From: Terriglobales bacterium
GTDB taxonomy: Bacteria > Acidobacteriota > Terriglobia > Terriglobales > Acidobacteriaceae
Length of the DNA: 64,000 nucleotides
Assembly: GCA_035487355.1 (NCBI GenBank)
Contig: DATHMF010000022.1
Location: forward strand, 62,001-126,000
Direction of reading: 5' to 3'
Shown: positions 1 to 7,186 of the stretch, one piece after another
Layout: each line of letters begins with the position of its first letter
Position numbering within the stretch: position 1 is the first letter of the stretch
Notes under the pieces: generated by a model
Database searches by the model: none
What the model was told of the DNA's origin: nothing
Seen by the model: the letters and a program-made list of their open reading frames with translations, nothing else
Translations under genes and position numbers: made by a program

Positions 1-98
1 AGTTTACTCAAAACTGGCGGATGGGCACTGCGGTCAGACACTACCGTATGCTCACCCCATCCACCTGCCACCTCTGGTTTAATGACACAGTATTCCAT
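1..98 (-). CDS. Probable immunity protein, cut by the window edge
   Basis: An ATG (bases 98-96, minus strand) opens a frame that runs without a stop to base 1, giving 32 codons that begin MEYCVIKPEVAGGWGEHTVV. An AAGGA ribosome binding site lies six bases upstream, and the start is 30 bases after the stop of the toxin-like gene. Position and spacing fit an immunity gene directly behind a polymorphic toxin. From memory, the 'PEVAGG.GE.TV.D.S.HPPV.SKL' pattern resembles small proteins encoded next to Rhs-type toxins with the same C-terminal domain. The rest of the gene lies outside the window, so family and function are inference. Confidence 0.6.
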   Translation of the reverse strand, partial: MEYCVIKPEVAGGWGEHTVVSDRSAHPPVLSK

Positions 99-128
99 TG
101 AGATTCCTTATATCATGATTCCAGCTAG

Positions 129-1724
129 TTACTTGGGTGGCTTAAACTTCGAGCGAAACTGCGCATCAATTTCTGCAACTTTCTGCAAGAATTGTTCACG
201 TGTCGGATTTGGATTTAATTCATAAAACTCGTTCAACTTCTGTCTTATTTGGCTGAGGTGCAGGTCAGGATTAAGCTCCTTTGGGATGCCGCGCAGGTTC
301 TCCAGGGCATGGATTTCTTCCTCCGTGAAAAGGCCGGGAAATTTCCTTAGAACTTGTTGTTCGATAGCGTGGTGGACCCAGACTTTTCCTCTAAGTTCTG
401 GGTGAGCCTTAAAGAAGGTCTCACGGTAGTTAGTGGAAGGCGCCTCCTTTTCCTGCAGCATCGTTGGCCTTTGCTCCGAAGCGATTTCCGGCTTTGGCGA
501 TGTGCCCTCTGATATTTTGCTAACTGAAGGAACGTCACTGGTAGTAGTGGTTACACGTGGAGCAACATGATAAACGTCGGCTCCATCGCCGACTTTGGAA
601 AGTGCACTTCCGGCGCCTTTCGTGACCAGGCTTACCGGGTTAGGGATGAAGCTTCGCTCCGGCGCCATTGACATCGCTTGCCCAATGCGCGAAATCCCCT
701 TACCTGCCATCGTGGGCAAATCGTTGGTCTGGGCGTCTTCATAGAGCCCGCCAATCAGCGGACCGACCAGGGGCAAGCCGGCTGCAGCGGAATTGATAGC
801 AACGCCCGTGTAGTCGCCTTGTTGCCCTGCTTGCTCTGCGCGGTCAATGTTCGCGCGAGTTGCGTCGTAATACCCTTTCGCGGCACGCCCCACTGTAGTG
901 AGGCCAGTTGTGTAGGCTCCGGCTTGCAAGCCTTGGCTGATAGCTTCCCCTAAAGTTTTGGGCCTCTGGTCTATAGGGTGAAGCATGAAATCTGGCGGCT
1001 TAACCAGAGAGCCAACGCCCTTGGCAGCTTCCCAGATGTCTTTGCCGGCTCCGGCGGCAGTGCGCATCTCGGCGTTATCAATTGCATCATTGAGATCGAG
1101 AAGTTGCTCCCAGGTAGACTTTTGCGGTTGCGGGGGATTTACACGCACACCTCCGATGTCGGAAAAATCATTCGACGTCGCCGGCGTTGCTTGGCGTTGT
1201 AGCTGAGTCGGCGTGATGGACGTGTGTCCACTAGGTCCAGTGACACGCTGTCCTCCTATGTCGCTAAAATCGAATAGCCTTGTCTCTGGCGCAGGCCACT
1301 GTTTAAGCCAGTCAGGAGGGTCTTGCAGGGCGCGCGCACCCATGTCCCCAAAGTCGCTGAAAAAGCCCCCGGATGGCAGTTGTCCACCAGCCTCCCCGAC
1401 CCTCTGTCCTCCAATGTCGCTAAAATCCAATGGCGTTGTTTGCTGATTTTCACTTGCTGAGACACCGGCACTCTGTGGCTGTCTCGATGTCGCAGTAGCT
1501 GTAGTAGTCGGCCACTCTTTCAACCACCCCGGATGGTTCTGTACGGAAAGCGGCCCCAGATCGCCAAACCCGCTGAAAAATCCCCCGGATGGCTGTTGCG
1601 CATCAACTCGGCCGACGCGTTGCCCGCCCAGATCAGAAAAATCAAATTCTTGCACTGGCGGTGGCGCAACCCGCTGTCCTCCAATGTCGCTAAAATCCAA
1701 TTGCTCTTCTTGCCCATCTGGCAT
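129..1724 (-). CDS. Repeat-bearing protein with C-terminal polymorphic-toxin nuclease-like domain
   Basis: 531 aa, with GTAGGAG upstream of the ATG. The N-terminal 200 residues are low-complexity and carry five copies of DFSDIGGQRV (residues 10, 28, 100, 152 and 186) and two larger units ending in WLKEWP and WLKQWP (28-72 and 100-144). The middle (about 215-380) is Ala/Gly-rich with a 'GLPLVGPLIGG' stretch, as in some phage virion proteins. The last 90 residues (VWVHHAIEQQ at about 449-458, LRGIP, LHLSQIR, then NEFY) match, from memory, the C-terminal domain of many Rhs and other polymorphic toxins, thought to be of the HNH/endonuclease VII type with catalytic His pair H451-H452. There is no signal peptide. 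It is the last large gene of a minus-strand operon and is followed by a probable immunity gene. Nuclease activity is inferred. Confidence 0.75.
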   Translation of the reverse strand: MPDGQEEQLDFSDIGGQRVAPPPVQEFDFSDLGGQRVGRVDAQQPSGGFFSGFGDLGPLSVQNHPGWLKEWPTTTATATSRQPQSAGVSASENQQTTPLDFSDIGGQRVGEAGGQLPSGGFFSDFGDMGARALQDPPDWLKQWPAPETRLFDFSDIGGQRVTGPSGHTSITPTQLQRQATPATSNDFSDIGGVRVNPPQPQKSTWEQLLDLNDAIDNAEMRTAAGAGKDIWEAAKGVGSLVKPPDFMLHPIDQRPKTLGEAISQGLQAGAYTTGLTTVGRAAKGYYDATRANIDRAEQAGQQGDYTGVAINSAAAGLPLVGPLIGGLYEDAQTNDLPTMAGKGISRIGQAMSMAPERSFIPNPVSLVTKGAGSALSKVGDGADVYHVAPRVTTTTSDVPSVSKISEGTSPKPEIASEQRPTMLQEKEAPSTNYRETFFKAHPELRGKVWVHHAIEQQVLRKFPGLFTEEEIHALENLRGIPKELNPDLHLSQIRQKLNEFYELNPNPTREQFLQKVAEIDAQFRSKFKPPK

Positions 1725-1736
1725 GGAGTATTGCTC

Positions 1737-2300
1737 CTACCTGCCTAGGACTCTTAGGCCCGGATCGCGCTGCAGCGCCTTGCCCAGGTTCTCGTGCGGA
1801 ATGTCATGAATTCCGCCCCGCGAATCCTGAAAACGAACCATTCCCTGTACTGGTGCTCGCATGGCTCCGTTTTGCGGTCCGCTGAGCATCGCCGTTCTCC
1901 CCGCCAGGAGTGGACTATTCTGACGCAGCCCACCGTGCCCCATTCCCGTATTGGGCATCGGCCCTGTGCTTCTCAGCCCGCTTCCTAAAAGACCGCTGCC
2001 TGTGCCCAACCTCGTACCGGTATTCAGGCCGCCTCCTAAAACGCCAGCCCCAAGTCGCGGGCGTGGACTCGCCAATCCACTGCCCAAAGTATTCGTACCG
2101 CCGTCGATAACTCCCGTTCCGGGTTGGGCCCGTTTGCTCTGCTCGAGCAGATACCGCCGCATGGCGATATTCAGCAGTGCCGGATTCGTGCCATAGAGCT
2201 CGCCCGGCGGCGGATAGTAGCTGGGCAGAGGCTGAGTTCCGGTCTGCTGCGCTGGTCTAGGCCCTTGGCTTAGTGGGTTCTTTCCAAATGTCATTGCCAT
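1737..2300 (-). CDS. Low-complexity Gly/Pro-rich protein, phage-structural-like
   Basis: 187 aa. The N-terminus is Pro/Gln-rich. A Gly/Leu/Thr-rich middle repeats short 'LGSGL', 'LGAGVLGGG' and 'LGTGSGLLGSG' units. The C-terminus (MVRFQDSRGGIHDIP, then LQRDPGLRVLG) is a compact segment of a type seen at the ends of phage-like proteins. It ends 12 bases before the toxin-like gene, and its start overlaps the upstream 57-aa gene by 44 bases, so the two are co-transcribed and probably translationally coupled. No enzymatic motif is visible. A structural or adaptor role for the downstream toxin-like protein is a guess from context. Confidence 0.65.
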   Translation of the reverse strand: MAMTFGKNPLSQGPRPAQQTGTQPLPSYYPPPGELYGTNPALLNIAMRRYLLEQSKRAQPGTGVIDGGTNTLGSGLASPRPRLGAGVLGGGLNTGTRLGTGSGLLGSGLRSTGPMPNTGMGHGGLRQNSPLLAGRTAMLSGPQNGAMRAPVQGMVRFQDSRGGIHDIPHENLGKALQRDPGLRVLGR

Positions 2301-2430
2301 AATTCATGTCCTGCCATAATTCCATGACGCCCGCTTTATACTTCTCCCAGCACTCTGAACAGAGAGAGAAGAAATAGGGATATTGCTCGGTATCGGTGAT
2401 CTGGTCGCAGTCAGTGCAAGCCCCAAGCAT
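2257..2430 (-). CDS. 57-aa zinc-ribbon-like protein
   Basis: A short frame beginning MLGACTDCDQ and ending EPTKPRA. It has two CxxC pairs (C5/C8 and C24/C27) separated by 15 residues, as in a minimal zinc ribbon. The ATG has a strong site (GAGGAG, seven bases upstream). The gene overlaps the end of the 96-aa gene by 20 bases and the start of the 187-aa gene by 44 bases, so it sits nested in a translationally coupled operon. Cys pairing, a clear ribosome binding site and overlapping placement support a real gene. Zinc binding is inferred from the Cys spacing and the target is unknown. Confidence 0.6.
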   Translation of the reverse strand: MLGACTDCDQITDTEQYPYFFSLCSECWEKYKAGVMELWQDMNYGNDIWKEPTKPRA

Positions 2431-2701
2431 TTTTTAGCTCCTCTACGGCCGAATCTGCTTTTCGTGGCGATGGGTTTTCCCACACAAGCTCTAATTTCCG
2501 CGTCCGATGCTTCTGCTTCCTCGCCGGCTTGCTCCGCTTCTCGGGCGCCGGCTCTTCGACCGCAACTTTCTGCGTGGAACACTGCCGGCAATATTTCTCT
2601 TGTGTCCCGACCTGGCGCGTGAAATTGCGGGCGCACCATTCACAGGTTTTTAGCTCGTAAGCAACAGCCGGCGGCGCGGATGGGGAATAAGTGGGAATCA
2701 T
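2411..2701 (-). CDS. Zinc-ribbon protein with basic tail
   Basis: 96 aa. Residues 20-41 form a zinc-ribbon pattern (CEWCARNF, then KYCRQCS). It is followed by a Lys/Arg-rich stretch (about 52-70) typical of nucleic-acid contact and a short acidic/helical end. The ATG overlaps the TGA of the upstream 119-aa gene in an ATGA arrangement (2698-2701), so the two are translationally coupled. The family is not recognised. Zinc and nucleic-acid binding are inferred from composition. Small zinc-ribbon genes of this kind are common in phage and integrative-element operons. Confidence 0.65.
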   Translation of the reverse strand: MIPTYSPSAPPAVAYELKTCEWCARNFTRQVGTQEKYCRQCSTQKVAVEEPAPEKRSKPARKQKHRTRKLELVWENPSPRKADSAVEELKNAWGLH

Positions 2702-3057
2702 CGTGGCAAGCCCTTCGTGGCAACTCGCGTTGCTTTGTCGTCTTGTTCAAACGGCCATGCGGAGATCTTTTCTGCAATTCGTTTGAGGCGGTGGCTTTCT
2801 TCCTTCCCGTCGCTGTGCAGCACCTGCGCAAGTGCATGAAGCTCGGTCTCCTGGCTGGTAATCGAGCAGTTTGTACGCTTGGGATTCTTTTGCAGTGCCC
2901 GGAAGCGCATGACCAATTTGGGATCCTTCAACCGGGAAATGCGTCGGACTTCACCCAGCTCTTCAAGACGGGCAGCTTCGGTTTTGCTTATGTAGATCAT
3001 TGGCTTGGGACCGCCGTTGATCGAATAGATGGGAACTCTGTTAGCGTGGCGTGACAA
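2698..3057 (-). CDS. Hypothetical protein, first gene of the accessory operon
   Basis: 119 aa, starting at TTG (bases 3057-3055) with AGGAG eight bases upstream. No ATG occurs earlier in frame with a comparable site. The N-terminal part (VPIYSINGGPKPMIYISKTEAARL) looks like a short beta hairpin followed by a helix. The middle is rich in Arg and Lys (RRISRLKDPKLVMRFRALQK), suggesting nucleic-acid contact. It has no signal peptide or membrane segment. It is coupled by a 4-base overlap to the zinc-ribbon gene. The family is not recognised, and a DNA-binding or regulatory role is only a possibility from charge and position. Confidence 0.6.
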   Translation of the reverse strand: MSRHANRVPIYSINGGPKPMIYISKTEAARLEELGEVRRISRLKDPKLVMRFRALQKNPKRTNCSITSQETELHALAQVLHSDGKEESHRLKRIAEKISAWPFEQDDKATRVATKGLPR

Positions 3058-3282
3058 AGTGTATCTCCTGGGGCTTTCGTGTTATCCAAGGTGAAAATAA
3101 GAACAAGGCTGGCAGGGCAGGTTTTGAACACACCTCTCCCTGCCAGATGGCCGTTGCGCACAGCAGGGGCGGAGGATTGCGCCCGCGAGGTTAAGGTCCG
3201 CTTACGACGACCGCAGCCGGTGGCCCGGCCACGGTCGTCATCGGTGTCCAAGGAGAATATGAAAATCCCTTAACCTGGATCA

Positions 3283-3311
3283 TTTATCGCATACGCGATT
3301 TATGATGTAAA
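3283..3311 (-). promoter_or_regulatory. Promoter overlapping an inverted repeat (probable operator)
   Basis: Reading the minus strand, TTTACA (3311-3306) and GATAAA (3288-3283) are spaced by 17 bases, a fair match to -35 and -10 boxes. An imperfect inverted repeat with 11-base arms, 9 matching (TCATTTATCGC at 3280-3290, GCGATTTATGA at 3295-3305), fills the spacer and -10 box, where a repressor would block polymerase. It lies about 220 bases upstream of the TTG of the first operon gene. Call made by eye. Confidence 0.4.
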
Positions 3312-3477
3312 CCTTTTGGTGCCACAGTGATACCACACGCGAAAATAGGCCGCATTTTGCTTGATTGTATTGGGAAATTGGACCATCATGAATCCGGATT
3401 ACGCCCAGCATTCCAGAATGCGGGGCGAAGGGTGAGCGTGACGACCCTGAGCGCAAGCCAGGGGAAGCAGTGCGGAG

Positions 3478-3715
3478 CCTTAGAATAAGAGCCCCAGAGG
3501 TCTTTGAAAATTCGCAAAAGCAGTACTCGGTCCTGAGCACTCAGAAACGGCCCGCGGATGATATATATCCAGTAAACACCGCAGACGATACGGGACAGCT
3601 CAGCAAGTGTCCCAATACGACAGCAACTTTCCCCAGTAAATACGAGGCGATCGTGCCTATTTCAGAAGGTTCCGACCACTTGCAGCAAGTGGGGGGTGGG
3701 GGCCAACTTTTCTGG
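3478..3715. repeat. Dispersed intergenic repeat, copy A
   Basis: This shares long blocks with 57688-57895: CTTTGAAAATTCGCAAA, then GCGGATGATAT, TAGTAAACACCGCAGAC-like sequence, CCCAGTAAATA, and CCACTTGCAGCAAGTGGG followed by a G-rich stretch. The last block contains an inverted repeat (CCACTTGC-A-GCAAGTGG). Copy A has a few insertions relative to copy B. It lies outside genes, 80 bases downstream of the stop of the TonB-domain gene. Function unknown. Confidence 0.75.
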
Positions 3716-3798
3716 GTTTTCGCCGCGTCGGTTTTCTGCCGGGAAGAGACCAAACAGGCCTGAATCTGACAATAACGTTTTAATGTTTTTGTGTAAGG

Positions 3799-5238
3799 TT
3801 ATCGGGAAAGCTGGAAGTTCAAGCTGACTCGGCTTTCTATGGGTGTCGCCTTGCCGTCTACGATGATAGGTCTGAAGCGCCAATGGCGGAGTGCCTCTTC
3901 CGCGCTTCTGGCCAATATCCCTGGTCCGCTCACTGCTTTGACGTCCTGCACTTCACCTTTCTCGTCTACCACAATAGTGAGCTCGACGAGTCCTTCCACT
4001 CTTCCTTGTCTGGCAGCCAAGGGATACATGGCAGGGACTTTACGGATGACATAGCTCTCAAGGGTTGCAGCTGAAATTTGAACTCGCGTGATTTCAGTAG
4101 TGGTCTTGCCGGCTATCGCGCTTGAGGTAGCCTTGCTGATGGGGGCAGAAGGCCGTATCGCCGTGGGCGTCAGCTCTGCGGTCGTTCCGGCGGTCTGAGT
4201 CTTCGTGGGTTCAGCGGTTTTGCTGACTGATGTCGAGGCCTGTGTATTCCGGGCAGCTGTAGTATTCAGTTCCGCCGATGGTGCTGGCATGACTGCCTGT
4301 ATCACTGCAGTCTTTGTAGCGTCCGGTTTTGATGCCACCTTAACGAGCGGTTGAGGTTCCGCTTCGGAAATAGTCGTTGCGGGCAGAGTGTCTCCCCTGA
4401 GTGTGTGGGGCGGAGACTCCATCTTGATGAGTGCTGATGGAGCGCCCGTGGCAGCAGATGAGGTTGTGGCCGTTGGTGTTGTTGATTTCACTGGCTGGGG
4501 ATTTGCTGCAATCGGTGCCGCATTTGTCTGTGTTGTACCGAAAGCAATGGTGTCTGTTCTGGCTGTGTTCACCGAAGTAGTAGGCTGTACCAGGGCAGGC
4601 ATGGGCGCCGTCGTTGCACGCTGAGTCCGTGCTTGAACTGCAGTTGTAGTCGTTGCTGCGGCCGTCGCCGGAGGCTGTCCGGAATCAAGAAAGCTGAGGG
4701 ATAGCATAGTGTTTACTAAATCTTCCAGTTCATTATCATTAGTGGCCTTGAACTGAAATGTGATGACGTAATCGCGTAGCACGATGCAAACCAGCGCCTG
4801 GCGAACCAATACACTGTTGGGTGAGGTCGATCTCAGATCAATCCGGTCGAAGTCTTTGCCGCCGAAGATGTAGTGCTTGTCTCCCGGAAGCGTCTCAAAT
4901 CCACTGGGCATGGCGGCTATGGCTAAAAAATCTTTTCCGGTTTTGATGTTGCCGTTCTGCCGCAAAGGCTCCGCCTGAATTGCGATGTAACTTCCATTTC
5001 CCGCATTTGCGGAGCTGGCTGCAAACAAAGGATACACTTGGCTTGCCATGGTGAGTCGTGTCGCACTGCCTGACCACCCTGCCGGAAAGCGGTAGGAAAA
5101 TCCAAAATAGCTGTTCACATATTGTTGTCCGTAAATGATGCCGGTGTCAGGATGGGATTCCGCATCCTGCGCCAGAGAAGGCGCAACGATGAACAACATT
5201 CCCGCGAGAATGGCGAGCAAACATAGAAGCTGCTTCAT
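3799..5238 (-). CDS. Secreted protein with C-terminal TonB domain
   Basis: 479 aa from the ATG at 5238, which has GGAGGGG six bases upstream. A start nine codons earlier lacks this and would precede the signal peptide (MKQLLCLLAILAGMLF). Residues about 30-190 form a conserved secreted domain (HPDTGIIYGQQYVNSYFGFS) that is paralogous to the whole of the protein at 35431-36096. A long Thr/Ala/Pro-rich linker follows (about 195-390). The last 80 residues are a TonB C-terminal domain (YPLAARQGRVEGLVELTIVV, then LRHWRFRP). TonB-C domains normally contact outer-membrane receptors, but this protein has a cleavable-looking signal rather than an obvious anchor, so energy transduction is uncertain. Confidence 0.85.
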   Translation of the reverse strand: MKQLLCLLAILAGMLFIVAPSLAQDAESHPDTGIIYGQQYVNSYFGFSYRFPAGWSGSATRLTMASQVYPLFAASSANAGNGSYIAIQAEPLRQNGNIKTGKDFLAIAAMPSGFETLPGDKHYIFGGKDFDRIDLRSTSPNSVLVRQALVCIVLRDYVITFQFKATNDNELEDLVNTMLSLSFLDSGQPPATAAATTTTAVQARTQRATTAPMPALVQPTTSVNTARTDTIAFGTTQTNAAPIAANPQPVKSTTPTATTSSAATGAPSALIKMESPPHTLRGDTLPATTISEAEPQPLVKVASKPDATKTAVIQAVMPAPSAELNTTAARNTQASTSVSKTAEPTKTQTAGTTAELTPTAIRPSAPISKATSSAIAGKTTTEITRVQISAATLESYVIRKVPAMYPLAARQGRVEGLVELTIVVDEKGEVQDVKAVSGPGILARSAEEALRHWRFRPIIVDGKATPIESRVSLNFQLSR

Positions 5239-5478
5239 GGTCCCCTCCGCTACAGAGACCTGCATCTTTATTGATTTTTAACTTGCGTCCGATGTTGAAA
5301 CAGGCTGTGCGGGCGCTGCCCAACATCGTTGGACCAGGGGGGTACAGGGCCACTATACTCCCGAAAAACATCCTCAAGCCATGGCGGACAGTACGAAAGT
5401 GCTGGTCTTGTATATTCCCTTTAGTAACTATAACCACTTAGTAAACATTGAAAATATTGGAATTGCTTGCTTGGAGCT

Positions 5479-5865
5479 TTATGTCTCATATTCGATTGCG
5501 TGGGCAGCGTTGTGCTGGGCGTTGTGTGTTGCTCCAGATTCATACAATTCTTCCATGCTGGCTACAACTGCCATCAGATCGAGCGTCGCTTTCGGTAGAC
5601 AATAGGTAGTTCCACTGAGCACCATTACGGGAATACCGGCCGTCACCGGATTCTCTTTGAGGCGCCTCAAGATTTCTTCCCCAGTCATTTTGGGCAGAAA
5701 CAAGTCCAGCAGGATCAGATCAAATTCTCCCTCTTGCTGCGCTAATCTCAGTCCCTCTTCGCTGTCTTTGGCTACTCGGACCTCAAATCCATTTCCGGAT
5801 AGAGTCTTTTCCAATGCGGCCCGCAGGAATTTGGAATCGTCGATTAGCAGAACTTTAGCATGCAT
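5479..5865 (-). CDS. Single-domain response regulator, C-terminally abnormal
   Basis: 128 aa. Residues 1-84 are a normal CheY-type receiver: acidic pair D9-D10, phosphoacceptor D54 in LILLDLFLP, and S84 after VMVL. Beyond that, the alpha4-beta5 segment with the conserved Lys (usually KP or KS near residue 104) is absent. The sequence jumps to 'LDLMAVVASMEELYESGA', which looks like the final helix. The simplest reading is an internal deletion of roughly 20 residues. It lies 33 bases downstream of the receiver-PilZ gene, probably in one operon. Phosphorylation may still occur, but switching could be impaired. Confidence 0.85.
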   Translation of the reverse strand: MHAKVLLIDDSKFLRAALEKTLSGNGFEVRVAKDSEEGLRLAQQEGEFDLILLDLFLPKMTGEEILRRLKENPVTAGIPVMVLSGTTYCLPKATLDLMAVVASMEELYESGATHNAQHNAAHAIEYET

Positions 5866-5898
5866 AATATCTATTTCCCCTTTTACAGTTTTTCTGTC

Positions 5899-6633
5899 TT
5901 AGTTCACCCGGTCGTTATGTTCTTTGGAAATCATCTCGTCCATCATCTTGGCCAAATGAGTTGCCAGCCATTGTTCAAGCAGAGCAAACTCTCTTTGCGG
6001 GACGAAAGAGAAGCACATGCCGGCACGGGTCCGGCCGTCTTTGTTCACCACGTGAGCCACCCGGCCGTTTACATGAATCAGGATAGAAGTTCCCGGAAGC
6101 TTGAATCCAATGGATATCTGTTGGTCCGTCTGCACTGGTTGTGGGCACTGGAACGCCAGGCCACCCGCGCTGAGGTCAATAATTTTCCCTTCCACCTGCC
6201 CTACTCCAATAAGGTTTGCGGTCACCGGGATGTCAACCACATAGCGTGCTGACCGTCGGCGCTGCAGCAGTATGTTTCCGTACGCAGCCCGCAGGCAATG
6301 TGTAGCCTGATCAACGCTCATAGGCTTATAGATCATAAAATTCGCTCCGGCGCTTGTCGCTTCGTGCATTTCCGGAGCTCCGCCGACGATGGCCACTGCC
6401 GTGGACTTGGCATTTTGATGAGACTTGCGCAATGCGCTCATGACTTGAGTAGGCTCATCATCACTGTTCCAATCCAGAATCAATGTGTCCAATTTGCGGT
6501 GAGTGACCACATCAACCGCAGCGTCGGGCTTGCTGCAGACTTGCGTTTCAATCTCAAAATTATCCAGCACTTGGTTCATTACAGAGACCACTTGGGCATC
6601 ACTGGTGAGCAGAAGACCTTCGAGGCGTGTCAT
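5899..6633 (-). CDS. Receiver-PilZ protein
   Basis: 244 aa. The N-terminal 120 residues have a receiver fold with D54 (LILDWNSDD) and K103 (IYKPMS), but the N-terminal acidic pocket is reduced (TSD at 10-12), so it may be a pseudo-receiver. A PilZ domain follows from about residue 124: RRRSAR (RxxxR-type c-di-GMP motif, about 125-130), then DLSAGG (D/NxSxxG). PilZ domains bind c-di-GMP. The arrangement matches the protein at 11142-11825 on the other side of the HD-GYP and hybrid-kinase genes, which suggests a shared c-di-GMP output. Confidence 0.9.
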   Translation of the reverse strand: MTRLEGLLLTSDAQVVSVMNQVLDNFEIETQVCSKPDAAVDVVTHRKLDTLILDWNSDDEPTQVMSALRKSHQNAKSTAVAIVGGAPEMHEATSAGANFMIYKPMSVDQATHCLRAAYGNILLQRRRSARYVVDIPVTANLIGVGQVEGKIIDLSAGGLAFQCPQPVQTDQQISIGFKLPGTSILIHVNGRVAHVVNKDGRTRAGMCFSFVPQREFALLEQWLATHLAKMMDEMISKEHNDRVN

Positions 6634-7186
6634 ATCGTTCGTTAATACCTCACTTTATGAAGACTTAAACTCTATTGTTGGCACGTGAGCGGCCAAACTG
6701 CTTACACGCTCGTAACCGCCAATTTACCAACATCTTAGGGCTATCCTGTGCACTTTCCCAAAAAGAGGTATTACAGATTCGGGAAAAGCTTGTCCAGTTT
6801 CTAGACAAGACAGATAACTGTGTGGAATTTGAAAACTGGATATCCAAGCAAACCTTTCCCTTAGATACCTTGGTCAAAGCCCCGGTTCGGGATCTTCTGC
6901 GCGGTTTAATCTCGCAAACGGAGTTTGCTAATCATGAGGTCTGGACTTGGATTCCCAAAAATCTCCCTAGCGAATGTTGGGCGCAATTTTCATTGTTCTA
7001 TTTCAGGAATCGTGTCATTTTGGGAATTGTTGTAAAAAGGCCTGGGAATTACGTTGGTAACTTGGCAAGCTATCGTTATAAAGTGATACTCACAATGCGG
7101 TGTAGTAATATTTATCACCTCCTCCCCTCCCTCTGGATAGGTGCGAATATTTTTACATAAGTCAACTCCCTGGAGGCGTTTTAGCC
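6634..7186. other. Intergenic region between divergent signalling genes
   Basis: 553 bases, more AT-rich than its surroundings, between divergently transcribed genes, so it should hold both promoters. A frame at 6675-7160 (TTG start, 161 codons) has a protein-like middle but no ribosome binding site. I do not call it. No clear hairpin, repeat or consensus promoter stands out. Confidence 0.5.

Larger units (their letters stand above)
3058..3798. other. Intergenic region: leader hairpins, operator and dispersed repeat
   Basis: No convincing gene is present. On the minus strand, the 5' leader of the accessory operon contains a perfect 9-bp inverted repeat (3109-3117 with 3138-3146) and a GC-rich hairpin around 3207-3240. 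The operon promoter and an imperfect inverted repeat lie at 3280-3311. From 3478 to 3715 the region holds one copy of a dispersed repeat that also occurs at 57688-57895. Open frames here have poor start sites or only translate the repeat. Confidence 0.6.

Noticed and set aside
2304-2639. 111-codon minus-strand frame overlapping two small zinc-ribbon genes
   Set aside because: It lies in another frame over the 96-aa and 57-aa genes, both of which have Cys pairs, good ribosome binding sites and coupled starts.
6675-7160. 161-codon frame between divergent regulators
   Set aside because: Starts at TTG with no ribosome binding site, has no family I recognise and fills a promoter region between divergent genes. 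Its middle is somewhat protein-like, so a weak chance remains.
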